From Algoriphagus sp. (GTDB lineage Bacteria; Bacteroidota; Bacteroidia; Cytophagales; Cyclobacteriaceae), in NCBI GenBank assembly GCA_029945945.1, contig JAQSDM010000004.1:220420-284419 (forward strand): a DNA stretch of 64,000 nt, given 5' to 3'. Positions 9,162 to 18,664 of this stretch are shown in pieces (position 1 is the stretch's first letter; every line of letters begins with the position of its first letter). The translations under genes were made by a program, and so were the position numbers. A model generated the notes under the pieces. That model had not been told where the DNA came from. It did no database searches and worked only from the letters and a program-made list of their open reading frames with translations.

Positions 9162-12100
9162 ATGAAGAAAGTTTTATTAGGTTTTGCGCTAAGCTTCCTG
9201 ACAATTGTGTCGGTTCTTGCGCAAAGCAAAACGATCACCGGTAGGGTTACTTCGGCAGATGAGCCGACTGGCGTACCGGGCGCAAGTGTGGTGGTAAAAG
9301 GTACCACTCAGGGAACTGTCACAAATCTTGATGGTAGTTTCTCCCTTCAGGTTCCTAGTGATGCCTCAACTTTGGTTTTCAGCTTTGTTGGATACCTGAC
9401 TAAAGAAGTAACTGTGGGATCTGCTTCAGTCATCGATGTGGTGCTGGACGTAGATGTACAAAGTCTAAGTGAAATAGTTGTAACGGGTTACGGTACCCAG
9501 GAAAGAAGAGAAATTACAGGTTCAGTAGCATCAATCAATAGCGCTGCTATCGAAAACCTGGTAACTCCTTCATTCGAATCTCAATTGGCTGGTAGAGCTC
9601 CTGGTATTCAGGTGACTACTCCAAGCGGAGTTTTGGGTGCAAGACCAATTATCAGAATCCGTGGTGTAAACTCAATCACTTCAAGTGCTAACCCGCTGAT
9701 TGTAATTGATGGTGTACCTGTAGTTGATTCAGACCGTTCGGCGGTAAACGCTTCAAACCCATTAGCAAACATCAACCCTGCAGACATCGAGTCTTTCGAA
9801 GTATTGAAAGATGGTTCTGCTACTGCGATTTTCGGCTCAAGAGCTGCTAATGGTGTGATCCTGATTACTACCAAAAGAGGTTCTACAGGTAAAGCGAAGG
9901 TGACTTTTAATACCAGCATGGGTATTAATGAGGAAGTTGAAAGATTTGAATTGCTTACAGGTGATCAATTCGTGACCATTGCAAACGAAAAGAGAACCAA
10001 TGCGAATCAGTCAACTCTTGCAAACCCGGGTGTGAATACCGATTGGCAGGATTTGATTTTCAGAAATGCATTCACTCAGCAGCATAACCTTTCGATAGCC
10101 GGTGGTTCAGAAGCTACTAAGTATTTCTTCTCTTTGGGTTACACAGATCAGGAATCTCCGATCAGACCTAACGAATTGAAGCGATATGCTTTCAGAGCAA
10201 ACATCGATCACAAAGTTTCTAAGGTGGTAAGATTGGGTACTTCATTGTCCTACACTTACACTGAGATACTAGGTCTTAACAACGGCGCAAACTCGCTGTC
10301 CGGTGCGATTTATAACGCAACCCGTGCATTGCCAAACGTTCCAATCTATGACGAAGCAAATGTTGCATTTGATGGATATAACGTAACGCCAAATGGTGCT
10401 ACTACTGGTTTTGGTGCAAACCTTGCTGGTCCTGACAACAATATTCCAAATATTGGTTTTGTAATCGACAACAACACCTACAGAAGCCGTGCTCACAGAG
10501 TATTGGGTAATGTCTATGGCGAAGTGGATATCGTAACCGGGTTGACTGCAAGAACTCAATTGGGTATTGACTTGACAATGGCAGATGACTTTCAGTCTTT
10601 GGACCCAAGACATGGTGACGGACGTGGATCAAATGGTAGCGTTTACATGGCTTACAACCCAGCTTTCCGTTGGAACTGGCAGAACACATTGAACTATCAA
10701 ACTGTATTTGCTGAAGATCACAGTGTAAACGTGACCGTAGGTGCAGAATACCAGTTTACTAAATTCTATAGTTTCTTCGCTCAGGGTCAGAACTTCTCTG
10801 ACAACTTCTACAGACAAGAAAACCTGATTTCAGGTTCTTACAACAACCAGTTCTCTGGTGGTTCATATGTAGAAAATGGATATGATTCCTATTTTGGCCG
10901 TTTGAACTACAGTTACAAAGGCAAATATCTTGCTTCATTCTCTTTGAGAAATGACGGGATTTCTTCACTTCCAGAGGCAAACAGAAGAGGTACCTTCATG
11001 GGTGGATCTGTTGGATGGAGAGTATCTGACGAAGCATTCTTCAATTCTGGATTGATCTCTGACTTCAAAGTAAGAGCTTCTTACGCTGAGGTAGGTAACA
11101 CAGAAATCGGTTCATTCCCATACGTAGGTGGCTTCGGTCCGGTATTGGGTGGTGTTGGTGCGGGTATCGGCTACAGCAACGTGGCTAACAATGGCTTGCT
11201 TTGGGAATCTTCCAAGAAATTCAATGCAGGTTTGGATATGACCATGGGTAAAGTAACTGTTTCAGTTGACTACTTCAAAAATGACATCGACGGTTTGATT
11301 TTGAGTGCTCCTACTCCTCCATCTTTGGGTGTGCCGGGTAACAGCATTTCTCAAAACGTTGGCGCGATGACTAACTCAGGAGTGGAATTGAGAATTGCAT
11401 CCAATGTGATCAACAAAGGTAAATTCTCCTGGAATACTGATTTCAACTTTACTTACCTGGAGAATGAAGTGACTGCTTTGCTTCAGCCTCTGACTTCTAC
11501 GTACAACAGAACTGAAGTAGGCGGTCCAATTGCTCAACTTTATGGTTTCAAGTGGGCTGGTGTGAACTCAGCTAATGGTAACCCATTGTATTACAAAGGT
11601 CAGGATATCGTTCAGTACAATCTTATGCCGGGTGCAATCGGATGGAGAGCATATAATGCTGCTGAACCAGGTAACGTTTCTGGTGCCGCAACAGGACCTA
11701 CTCAGGAATATTTGGGAGGAACTCTTCCAAAATGGCAAGGTGGATGGAGCAATAGCTTCACATTTGGGAGCTTCGATGCTGAAATCTTCTTGAGATATTC
11801 TGGTGGTAACTACATCATGAACGAATCTTTGAGAGGTCTTTTGGGTCAGGGATTCTCTAACAACCACGCTTCTATTTTGAACAGATGGACTGAAAGCGGT
11901 CAGGTAACTGATATGCCTAAGTTGTATTCAGGTCAGGATGCTAACATGTTCCAGACTTCTGCTTCTAACTCAAGATTCATTGAGAAAGGTGACTTCCTGA
12001 GAGTTCAGAACATTGTTCTGGGTTACACGGTACCTGCAGCTGCTCTTCAGACGGCTTTCAATGGTGCTGTTACCAATGCTCGTTTCTTTGCACAAGTACA

Positions 12101-12239
12101 GAATCCATTCCTGTTTACTAAATACACAGGCTTGGATCCTGAAGCTAACCAGTACTCTGGTCAGTTGAACTTCGGTGTTGATTGGAACGTAGCTCCGATC
12201 ATCCGAACTTATTCAGTTGGTCTTAATGTAGGGTTCTAA
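9162..12239 (+). CDS. SusC/RagA family TonB-linked outer membrane transporter
   Basis: A start at ATG 9162 gives 1025 residues beginning with a signal peptide (MKKVLLGFALSFLTIVSVLA). Next comes the CarboxypepD_reg-like domain (ITGRVTSADEPTGVPGASVVVKG region, ~22-105), the plug with the SusC signature SEIVVTGYGTQERREITGSV (~105) and IRIRGVNSI (~175), then a 22-strand beta-barrel rich in aromatic and glycine residues ending in SVGLNVGF. SusC barrels import oligosaccharides or peptides through TonB with a SusD lid. The susD gene follows 27 bp downstream. No glycosidase or peptidase of a utilisation locus lies next to the pair, so the nutrient is unknown. Confidence 0.95.
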   Translation: MKKVLLGFALSFLTIVSVLAQSKTITGRVTSADEPTGVPGASVVVKGTTQGTVTNLDGSFSLQVPSDASTLVFSFVGYLTKEVTVGSASVIDVVLDVDVQSLSEIVVTGYGTQERREITGSVASINSAAIENLVTPSFESQLAGRAPGIQVTTPSGVLGARPIIRIRGVNSITSSANPLIVIDGVPVVDSDRSAVNASNPLANINPADIESFEVLKDGSATAIFGSRAANGVILITTKRGSTGKAKVTFNTSMGINEEVERFELLTGDQFVTIANEKRTNANQSTLANPGVNTDWQDLIFRNAFTQQHNLSIAGGSEATKYFFSLGYTDQESPIRPNELKRYAFRANIDHKVSKVVRLGTSLSYTYTEILGLNNGANSLSGAIYNATRALPNVPIYDEANVAFDGYNVTPNGATTGFGANLAGPDNNIPNIGFVIDNNTYRSRAHRVLGNVYGEVDIVTGLTARTQLGIDLTMADDFQSLDPRHGDGRGSNGSVYMAYNPAFRWNWQNTLNYQTVFAEDHSVNVTVGAEYQFTKFYSFFAQGQNFSDNFYRQENLISGSYNNQFSGGSYVENGYDSYFGRLNYSYKGKYLASFSLRNDGISSLPEANRRGTFMGGSVGWRVSDEAFFNSGLISDFKVRASYAEVGNTEIGSFPYVGGFGPVLGGVGAGIGYSNVANNGLLWESSKKFNAGLDMTMGKVTVSVDYFKNDIDGLILSAPTPPSLGVPGNSISQNVGAMTNSGVELRIASNVINKGKFSWNTDFNFTYLENEVTALLQPLTSTYNRTEVGGPIAQLYGFKWAGVNSANGNPLYYKGQDIVQYNLMPGAIGWRAYNAAEPGNVSGAATGPTQEYLGGTLPKWQGGWSNSFTFGSFDAEIFLRYSGGNYIMNESLRGLLGQGFSNNHASILNRWTESGQVTDMPKLYSGQDANMFQTSASNSRFIEKGDFLRVQNIVLGYTVPAAALQTAFNGAVTNARFFAQVQNPFLFTKYTGLDPEANQYSGQLNFGVDWNVAPIIRTYSVGLNVGF

Positions 12240-12266
12240 TCTCAAAATCCTAAACGAAGAATTAAA

Positions 12267-13787
12267 ATGAAGAAATTTTCAATAAATAACTTTAAGCTCA
12301 TCCTGGCAGGTACTGCCTTGTTGGGTGTGGTCAGCTCTTGTGATGTAACGGATCTTTCTCCGGCTAACTTGATTCCTGATAACCAGGCTTTTGCTACTGC
12401 GGCGAGAATTGAGTCTACAGTTCTTGGCGTGTATGAGTCTGCTCAGAGAGGTTTTTACCTGGGAGCAGTTCAGAGAGGGTATCCATTTGGCGCTGCCAAT
12501 GTGGAGCAAGGTGATATGAGAGGTGAGGATATGTACAACGATCAGTTGTTCTATGAGGTAACTTATACTGGTTCGTACAATCCTCAAACTGCCAATAACA
12601 ACGGACAGTGGATCTCTCTTTACAGAATGATCAACCGTGCAAACATCGTATTGGAAAACCTTGACGGTGCTGTTGCAAGTGGTATTTTGACTCAGCCTAT
12701 TGCTGATAATTACAAAGGCGAAATGCTGTTTATGAGAGCTTTGGCTCATCATGAATTGCTGACCAACTTCTCCAGACCTTATTCTGATAATCCATCAGCT
12801 CCGGGCGTTCCTTACAGAACTGTTGCCATCAATGACGTACCAAAAGTACCGATTGGAGAAGCAGTGACAAGAGGAACTGTAGCGGAAGGATACCAGAAGA
12901 TTCTTGCTGACCTGGATGAAGCTGAAGCTAAAATAACTGCTTCTAACACTACTTTCAGAGCTAGAAAAGGTGCGGTAATCGCTCTTAAATCAAGAGTGAA
13001 ACTTCACATGGAAGATTGGGCTGGTGTCTTGGCTGAGTATGAGAAAATCAAGACAGCTTATGCAGTCACTCCAGATCCGATCACTCCATTCAGAGGCGGA
13101 ACAAGCACTGACAATATCTTCTCTTTCTTAAATTCTGTTGAAGCTAATGCAGGTACAAACGGAGCTTTGTCTGCCATGTATGGTAACCCGACACTTGGTG
13201 GAAGAGGATTGGTAAAGGTGAGCCCATTGATTTGGAAATCAGGTTTCTGGTTGGCAGAAGATACAAGAAGAACAATCACTACTCAGAACACAACCGGTAT
13301 TTTCACAGCTAAGTACAACAATCCTACTACTCTTGCTGAGCCAAACATCATCGTCAGATTCTCCGAAGTGGTGTTGAATGCTGCTGAAGCAAATGCTCGT
13401 TTGGGGAATTTGAACGTTGCGGTGACATTGCTTAATGTGGTAAGAGATCGCGCTCTTCCTGATACAGTTCCTTCTTTTACTGCTGCAGGCTTAGGTAATG
13501 CAGATGGAGTTTTGGGTGCTATCATCCAGGAAAGAAGAATCGAATTCCTTGCGGAAGGAAGAAGATGGGCTGATATCCACAGATTAGCGGGTGAAGGAAG
13601 AATGGCTGGTGTACCTGCAAAGGCTACTTCCAGATCTATTGTCAACATCAACTTCTACAATACAGACCGTGTGATCCCTACAGACCACGCAATTCCTTAC
13701 GCTGATTTCAGATTTATCTGGCCTATTCCTTTGGAAGAAATCCAGACTAACGCTACTGCTCCTATCGAGCAGAATCCTGGCTACTAA
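12267..13787 (+). CDS. SusD/RagB family nutrient-binding outer membrane lipoprotein
   Basis: 506 residues with a lipoprotein signal ending LLGVVSSC (lipid-anchored Cys about residue 25). The family's alpha-helical TPR-like core shows the usual landmarks: LYRMINRANIVLENL (~115), GEMLFMRALAHHELL (~150), a central insert, RFSEVVLNAAEANARLG (~365) and IIQERRIEFLAEGRRWADIHRL (~415). The C-terminus PIPLEEIQTN...QNPGY is characteristic of SusD. It caps the SusC barrel on the cell surface and binds the imported nutrient. It forms a two-gene operon with susC, closed by a terminator at 13811. Confidence 0.95.
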   Translation: MKKFSINNFKLILAGTALLGVVSSCDVTDLSPANLIPDNQAFATAARIESTVLGVYESAQRGFYLGAVQRGYPFGAANVEQGDMRGEDMYNDQLFYEVTYTGSYNPQTANNNGQWISLYRMINRANIVLENLDGAVASGILTQPIADNYKGEMLFMRALAHHELLTNFSRPYSDNPSAPGVPYRTVAINDVPKVPIGEAVTRGTVAEGYQKILADLDEAEAKITASNTTFRARKGAVIALKSRVKLHMEDWAGVLAEYEKIKTAYAVTPDPITPFRGGTSTDNIFSFLNSVEANAGTNGALSAMYGNPTLGGRGLVKVSPLIWKSGFWLAEDTRRTITTQNTTGIFTAKYNNPTTLAEPNIIVRFSEVVLNAAEANARLGNLNVAVTLLNVVRDRALPDTVPSFTAAGLGNADGVLGAIIQERRIEFLAEGRRWADIHRLAGEGRMAGVPAKATSRSIVNINFYNTDRVIPTDHAIPYADFRFIWPIPLEEIQTNATAPIEQNPGY

Positions 13788-13808
13788 TCTCTTATAAGGT
13801 AATAATTG

Positions 13809-13842
13809 AAAAAGTCCGACTCGTTTGAGCCGGACTTTTTTT
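13809..13842 (+). terminator. Terminator after susCD
   Basis: AAAGTCCG (13811-13818) plus CTC pair with GAG and CGGACTTT (13831-13838), followed by a T run. One A:C mismatch interrupts the stem. Confidence 0.85.
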
Positions 13843-13845
13843 GGT

Positions 13846-14337
13846 TTAAAACTCCAAAATTCCCTTTTCATTTCCTTTCCCCAGAAGCAGACTTTTCAGG
13901 TTTTTGCCGGGTTGATAGACATGAATGATGTTTTGTTGATCTGAAAAGCTTTCCACCAAAACTGCATTTCTGACTTCAATTTTTCCTTTCCAATTAACTG
14001 GTTCCGATTCAAAGTAAAACCAGGTCGCGTCCTCCTCCACTTCATAGCCAAGCATTTTAAAACTGACTTTTTTGCCATCGAGCCAGATTTCATTTACTGA
14101 CATCAGGTAGGCAGTTACTTGCGATTTCAGCTTTTCAGGATCTTTTGGATTGAGAAAGTCAATTTCAGTTTTGTGAAATTCCTTCAGCCCAATTTCCAGA
14201 TCATCCCAAAAAATCTTCTGAGCAATCTCGAGTTTTTTGCTCTCCTGGTTTTGACGGATCTCGGTCAGACTGAGGTGGAATGGGTGGAAAATCACCATCC
14301 ATCCCAGTGAAATCAAGTAAGTGTAAATGAGTTGCAT
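13846..14337 (-). CDS. DUF6702-like protein
   Basis: 163 residues starting with a hydrophobic segment (YTYLISLGWMVIFHPFHLSLTEI), then a mixed beta-rich domain. It looks like the Bacteroidota family DUF6702, small proteins usually encoded beside HupE/UreJ proteins and M1 peptidases, which is exactly the setting here. The HFHPFHLSL-like start with paired histidines is typical of that family as I remember it. Function is unknown; a periplasmic, membrane-tethered protein is an inference. It is divergent from hupE. Confidence 0.6.
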   Translation of the reverse strand: MQLIYTYLISLGWMVIFHPFHLSLTEIRQNQESKKLEIAQKIFWDDLEIGLKEFHKTEIDFLNPKDPEKLKSQVTAYLMSVNEIWLDGKKVSFKMLGYEVEEDATWFYFESEPVNWKGKIEVRNAVLVESFSDQQNIIHVYQPGKNLKSLLLGKGNEKGILEF

Positions 14338-14420
14338 TTGGTCAGAGTCCTTTGTCTTTTTTGCTTATAAACCTGTATTATTGCGCCAAATTACTTCTTT
14401 CGAAGTACTTCACCCTACTT

Positions 14421-15002
14421 ATGAATTCCTTTCAATTGTATTTCCGTCTTGGGTGGCAGCATATCCTTGACATCCAGGGCTTCGATCATATTCTTTTCGT
14501 TTTGGCACTTTGTGCAGTTTTTATTCCAAGAGATTGGAAGAAAATCCTCATTCTTGTCACAGCCTTTACTCTGGGTCATTCGCTCACGTTGGCTCTTGCT
14601 ACTTTTAAGGTAATCAATGTACGCACCGACGTGATCGAATTCCTGATTCCGGTCACCATAGCCATCACAGCTTTTGTCACGATTCTGAAACCCAGACCAA
14701 GTACCGGAAGAGGTGTCCAGCTGAATTATTTCTTCGCAATATTTTTTGGGCTGATCCATGGCTTGGGCTTTTCCAACTATCTGAGACAATTATTGGGCAA
14801 AGAGGCGAGCCTTTGGCAACCCTTGCTAGCTTTTAACATAGGATTGGAAGTGGGTCAGATTGTAATCGTGAGTGCGTTTTTATTGATCACCTCGATTTTC
14901 GTCGGGATAGCAGGAATCAACCGGAAAGAATGGACTTTGGTGATCTCGTCGGTCGTGTTGGGTGTATCATTGATGCTACTATTAGAAGCTAAGTTTTGGT
15001 AA
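14421..15002 (+). CDS. HupE/UreJ family membrane protein
   Basis: ATG 14421 gives 193 residues; the frame opens at 14352 but the extra 23 residues are not family-like. The signature region LGWQHILDIQGFDHILFVLAL near the N-terminus and LGHSLTLALA (~60) carry the histidines and aspartate typical of HupE/UreJ, which are six-helix inner membrane proteins linked to nickel or cobalt uptake. FGLIHGLGFSNYL (~115) is also conserved. No urease or hydrogenase genes are present, so the metal role is an inference. It is followed 18 bp later by the M1 peptidase gene, probably in one operon. Confidence 0.85.
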   Translation: MNSFQLYFRLGWQHILDIQGFDHILFVLALCAVFIPRDWKKILILVTAFTLGHSLTLALATFKVINVRTDVIEFLIPVTIAITAFVTILKPRPSTGRGVQLNYFFAIFFGLIHGLGFSNYLRQLLGKEASLWQPLLAFNIGLEVGQIVIVSAFLLITSIFVGIAGINRKEWTLVISSVVLGVSLMLLLEAKFW

Positions 15003-15020
15003 AAAATTAAGATAATAAGA

Positions 15021-17351
15021 ATGAGAAAAATTGGATTAATGCTGAGCCTGGCGCTTTTTGGAGCGGTTCAGGCTTTTGCGCAGCAAACAGAACAAAATCA
15101 TGCGGTGAGATTTGAGCAGTTGGGGCCAATGCTCCGCAGCCCAAATGTCTATCGAACAGCCTCCGGTGCTCCGGGTCACCAGTATTGGCAGCAAAAAGCG
15201 AATTATGTGATCGATGTGGAACTCAATGACGACAATCGATCGGTCAAAGGTTCGGAGAAGGTTACTTACATCAATAATTCACCGGATCAGCTCACATACC
15301 TCTGGGTACAGTTGGACCAAAATCAACGCAGCAAAGATTCGGATACGCCAAAAGTAACCGAAAGTACCATCGGTACCGATATGTCTTTGAAAAAGCTCGA
15401 AGGGATTCTTTGGCACACGGATGACTTCGGCTATCAGGTGCTGGATGTGAAGGATGCGCAGGGAAATCCACTTTCTGTGGCAGTGAACAAGACCATGATG
15501 CGTATCGATCTTCCTCAGCCGTTGAAGGCCGGGGAGAGCTTTACTTTCGCAGTGAATTGGTCTTTCAACATTCACGACAGATTATTCTTTGCAGGAGCCC
15601 GTTCTGGTTATGAGCTTTTCCCGGGTGATGGCAATTCCCTCTACACGATGGCAGAGTGGTTTCCGAGAATGGCCGTTTATTCAGATTTCGATGGCTGGCA
15701 AAACAAGCAATTCCTGGGTTCCGGTGAATTTGCACTGACTTTTGGAGATTACGAAGTGAGAATCACCGTGCCTGCTGACCACATGGTGGGAGCTACGGGC
15801 GTCCTTCAAAATCCCGAGCAAGTTTTGTCTTCTGTAGAATTGGAAAGATGGAATAAAGCAAAGCAGACTTATGACAATCCTGTTATCATCAGAACTCAGG
15901 CGGAAGCTGAAAAGCTGGAGAAAGGCAAATCAAAAGATAAAAAGACCTGGATTTTCAAAGCGGAAAACGTACGCGACTTTGCCTGGACTTCTTCCAGAAA
16001 ATTCATCTGGGATGCCATGGCCGTGAAGCAAGCAGGGAAAGATGTGATGGCGATGTCCTATTATAGCAAAGAAAGCAATCCGCTTTGGGAGCAGTTTTCT
16101 ACCCGGGTGGTAGCCCATACGCTCAAGTCTTACTCGGCACATACATTTGACTATCCTTATCCGACAGCGATCTCTGTGGAAGCTTCCAACGGGATGGAAT
16201 ATCCCATGATCTGTTTCAACAACGGAAGAACTGCTGCAGATGGAACTTACACCGAAGCGGTGAAAAACGGGATGATCTCCGTGATCATTCACGAAGTGGG
16301 ACACAACTATTTTCCGATGATTGTGAATTCCGACGAAAGGCAATGGACCTGGATGGATGAGGGGTTGAATACCTTCCTTCAGTTTATGGCGCAGCAGGAG
16401 TGGGATAGAGATTTTCCAGCCCGTCGTGGTCCGGCACACGCGATCGTACCTTACATGAGAAGCGAAAAGAGTCAACTCGAGCCAATCATGACCAATTCAG
16501 AAAACATCATTCAATTTGGGCCCAATGCCTATGCCAAGCCGGCAACTGCCCTGAATATCCTCCGCGAGACCGTCATGGGTCGTGAGTTGTTTGATTATGC
16601 TTTCAAAGAGTATTCAAGAAGATGGATGTTTAAGCATCCTACGCCGGATGATTTTTTCAGAACAATGGAGGATGCCTCGGCAGTTGACCTGGATTGGTTC
16701 TGGAGAGGCTGGTTCTACGGCACAGATCCGGTGGATATTTCCATAGAGCATGTTGCTTGGTTCAAACTGGACAACAGACCTCCTGCGGAAAAGAAAAAGG
16801 AAGCGAAAGCTGCGTTTGAGCGGGACGATTCCTTTGTTTCCAAAGACTACAATAAAACAGATGTGCCTCAGACGGTCGTGGAGGCTGATCCGGCCACGAG
16901 AGATTTCTACACGACCTATGATCAGTTTGCGGTGACCCCGGAAGATGAGGAGGCGTACAAGAAGTTTATGGCAAGTCTGACTCCGAAGGAAAAGGAATTG
17001 ATGGACAGCAATCTGAACTTCTATGAAGTGACCTTCAAAAACGTGGGAGGCTTGGTGATGCCTCTTATTCTGGAGTTTCACTATGCGGACGGTACTTCTG
17101 AAATCGAACGAATTCCTGCCGAAATCTGGAGAAAGAGTGAGTCTCAGGTGACTAAAGTTTTCCCAAAGAAAAAAGAACTCGTCAAGCTTGTCCTCGACCC
17201 CAAGCGGGAGACTGCTGATATAGACGAATCCAGCAACTACTGGCCAAGACAATATATGCCAACGCGGTTTGAACTGTTCAAAGATGCAAGCGGTCCGAGA
17301 GGTTCCTCCATAGGACCCAATCCGATGCAAAAAGCAAAAAGCAATAAATAA
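15021..17351 (+). CDS. M1 family aminopeptidase-like zinc metallopeptidase, secreted
   Basis: 776 residues with signal peptide (MRKIGLMLSLALFGAVQAFA). The zinc site HEVGH (~423-427) is followed after 18 residues by the third ligand in WMDEGLN (~446), the exact HExxH-x18-E spacing of M1 peptidases. SNGMEYPMI (~393) takes the place of the exopeptidase GAMEN motif. An N-terminal beta-sandwich (~45-300) precedes the catalytic domain, and a C-terminal domain rich in lysines ends in a tail. It likely trims peptides in the periplasm or outside the cell. It lies downstream of hupE with a terminator at 17365. Confidence 0.9.
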   Translation: MRKIGLMLSLALFGAVQAFAQQTEQNHAVRFEQLGPMLRSPNVYRTASGAPGHQYWQQKANYVIDVELNDDNRSVKGSEKVTYINNSPDQLTYLWVQLDQNQRSKDSDTPKVTESTIGTDMSLKKLEGILWHTDDFGYQVLDVKDAQGNPLSVAVNKTMMRIDLPQPLKAGESFTFAVNWSFNIHDRLFFAGARSGYELFPGDGNSLYTMAEWFPRMAVYSDFDGWQNKQFLGSGEFALTFGDYEVRITVPADHMVGATGVLQNPEQVLSSVELERWNKAKQTYDNPVIIRTQAEAEKLEKGKSKDKKTWIFKAENVRDFAWTSSRKFIWDAMAVKQAGKDVMAMSYYSKESNPLWEQFSTRVVAHTLKSYSAHTFDYPYPTAISVEASNGMEYPMICFNNGRTAADGTYTEAVKNGMISVIIHEVGHNYFPMIVNSDERQWTWMDEGLNTFLQFMAQQEWDRDFPARRGPAHAIVPYMRSEKSQLEPIMTNSENIIQFGPNAYAKPATALNILRETVMGRELFDYAFKEYSRRWMFKHPTPDDFFRTMEDASAVDLDWFWRGWFYGTDPVDISIEHVAWFKLDNRPPAEKKKEAKAAFERDDSFVSKDYNKTDVPQTVVEADPATRDFYTTYDQFAVTPEDEEAYKKFMASLTPKEKELMDSNLNFYEVTFKNVGGLVMPLILEFHYADGTSEIERIPAEIWRKSESQVTKVFPKKKELVKLVLDPKRETADIDESSNYWPRQYMPTRFELFKDASGPRGSSIGPNPMQKAKSNK

Positions 17352-17363
17352 GAAATGATAGAA

Positions 17364-17387
17364 GGCCGGTGAATGCCGGCTTTTTTA
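17364..17387 (+). terminator. Terminator after M1 peptidase gene
   Basis: GCCGG (17365-17369) / CCGGC (17376-17380) hairpin followed by six Ts. Confidence 0.8.
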
Positions 17388-17450
17388 TAGAGATTTAAGT
17401 AGTCAGAATCAGATTTCAATTGAAAATAAGTGAACCTAAAAACCAGTAAC

Positions 17451-18236
17451 ATGACACCCAAAAAATTACTCTCGACTGCCTTTGGCATCTTATGCTTCTT
17501 CCTCGTGGTCGATCTCTTTGGACAGAGTGCCAAAAGAGATTTTTATGAATTGAGGAAATACCACATCGAAAGCGCAAGTCAGGAAGCACAGCTTGATGCC
17601 TATCTTGAAAAAGCACTTTTGCCGGCATTACACAGAAATGGAGTAGCTAAAGTTGGTGTATTCAAGCCGATCGCTTCTCAGGCAGATGCCGGGAAAGTCG
17701 TCTATGTGTTTATCCCTTACAAGTCAATGAAGGTGTATTCAGGCATGAATTCCAAGTTGAAAAAGGATGCGACTTACAATTCCGCAGGTGCTGCCTATAT
17801 TAACGCGCCACATGACAACCCTCCTTACAAGCGAATGGAAACTGCTTTCATGCAGGCTTTCACCGGACAGCCAAGATTCACCGAATCAAAAGTAACCGGT
17901 CCAAAGAAGGACAGAGTGTATGAATTGAGAAGCTATGAGAGTCAGACTGAGCGCCTCCATGAGCAAAAAGTAAAAATGTTCAACGAAGGTGAGATGGATA
18001 TTTTCACCAAACTGGATTTCAATCCGGTGTTTTACGGACAAGTGATTGCGGGAGCAAATATGCCCAATTTGATGTACATGACTACCTTTCCCAATATCGA
18101 GTCTCGCGAAGCGCATTGGAAAGCATTCGGCACAGATCCTGACTGGGACAGAATGAAGGTGATGCCTGAGTATCAGAATATCATGAACAAAAACGATCAG
18201 CGGCTTTTGTACCCTGCTGAATATTCAGATTTCTAA
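17451..18236 (+). CDS. NIPSNAP family protein, secreted
   Basis: ATG 17451 gives 261 residues with a signal peptide (KLLSTAFGILCFFLVVDLFG, cleavage before QS). Two NIPSNAP-type ferredoxin-like repeats follow: the first begins FYELRKYHIES (~30), the second VYELRSYES (~157), each with the YELR core. Such proteins are widespread in Bacteroidota, often near sugar-catabolism genes, with no established reaction. A GTG at 17430 would add seven residues but weakens the signal peptide. It has its own terminator at 18244. Confidence 0.85.
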   Translation: MTPKKLLSTAFGILCFFLVVDLFGQSAKRDFYELRKYHIESASQEAQLDAYLEKALLPALHRNGVAKVGVFKPIASQADAGKVVYVFIPYKSMKVYSGMNSKLKKDATYNSAGAAYINAPHDNPPYKRMETAFMQAFTGQPRFTESKVTGPKKDRVYELRSYESQTERLHEQKVKMFNEGEMDIFTKLDFNPVFYGQVIAGANMPNLMYMTTFPNIESREAHWKAFGTDPDWDRMKVMPEYQNIMNKNDQRLLYPAEYSDF

Positions 18237-18243
18237 GAAGCTA

Positions 18244-18268
18244 AAGCCGGTGTAAGCCGGCTTTTTTG
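18244..18268 (+). terminator. Terminator after NIPSNAP gene
   Basis: AAGCCGG (18244-18250) / CCGGCTT (18257-18263), then Ts. Confidence 0.8.
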
Positions 18269-18271
18269 TTT

Positions 18272-18390
18272 CGTCATTGCGAGCCGCGGTAGCGGAGAAG
18301 CAATCTGTTTCCTGTAATCGTAATTGCGAGAGTTTAGACGAAAGCTAAGGTGAGCAGGATCATTCAAACCCGAAGCAATCTGCTTATTTG
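18272..18390. repeat. Dispersed palindromic-type repeat, CGTCATTGCGAG family, copy 1
   Basis: CGTCATTGCGAG followed by GCGGTAGCGGAGAAGCAATCT, a shorter CGTAATTGCGAG copy at about 18319, and CGAAGCAATCTGCTT near 18380. The first ~40 bp are almost identical to the element at 23572, about 5.3 kb away in the same orientation. These sequences resemble REP-like dispersed repeats known from many bacterial genomes. No protein is encoded. Confidence 0.75.
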
Positions 18391-18664
18391 GGAATAAAAT
18401 TCCTCGGCTGGCGCACGTGTGCCGTGTGCCGTTTTCCATTGTTTTCCTGCTTCTCCCAGAGGAGGATTTTGATTCATTCCCTCTTCTATGTCACGTCATC
18501 AGGGATCTTTCATCCTTCTTCCATCATCCCGATTTAAACCAAATAAAATCTCTTAAAACAGTAATTAATCATACAAATAATCCCAAACTATTTTTTTAAA
18601 CACTTTTCTGAAGTTTAATGTTATATTTTCCTCAGATTCTAAAAATTATTAAATATTTACCTCC
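18391..18664. other. Non-coding stretch upstream of tetR gene
   Basis: With the preceding repeat this makes 428 bp without a gene. It contains alternating GTG/CGC-rich sequence around 18410-18435 and an AT-rich run leading into the TetR gene. No promoter with good spacing was found. Confidence 0.4.

Noticed and set aside
14415..14789. Minus-strand ORF over hupE
   Set aside because: Shadow of the HupE membrane protein gene, whose sequence fits the family in the plus strand.
16614..17330. Long minus-strand ORF inside the M1 peptidase gene
   Set aside because: Antisense shadow of a gene with an intact catalytic site; its composition is not protein-like.
18272..18390. Possible tRNA or structured RNA in the GC-rich repeat
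   Set aside because: No cloverleaf, no T-loop sequence; the similarity to 23572 shows it is a dispersed repeat.
18417..18599. 60-residue plus-strand ORF
   Set aside because: No protein-like pattern, lies in a repeat-rich gap, no homologue comes to mind.
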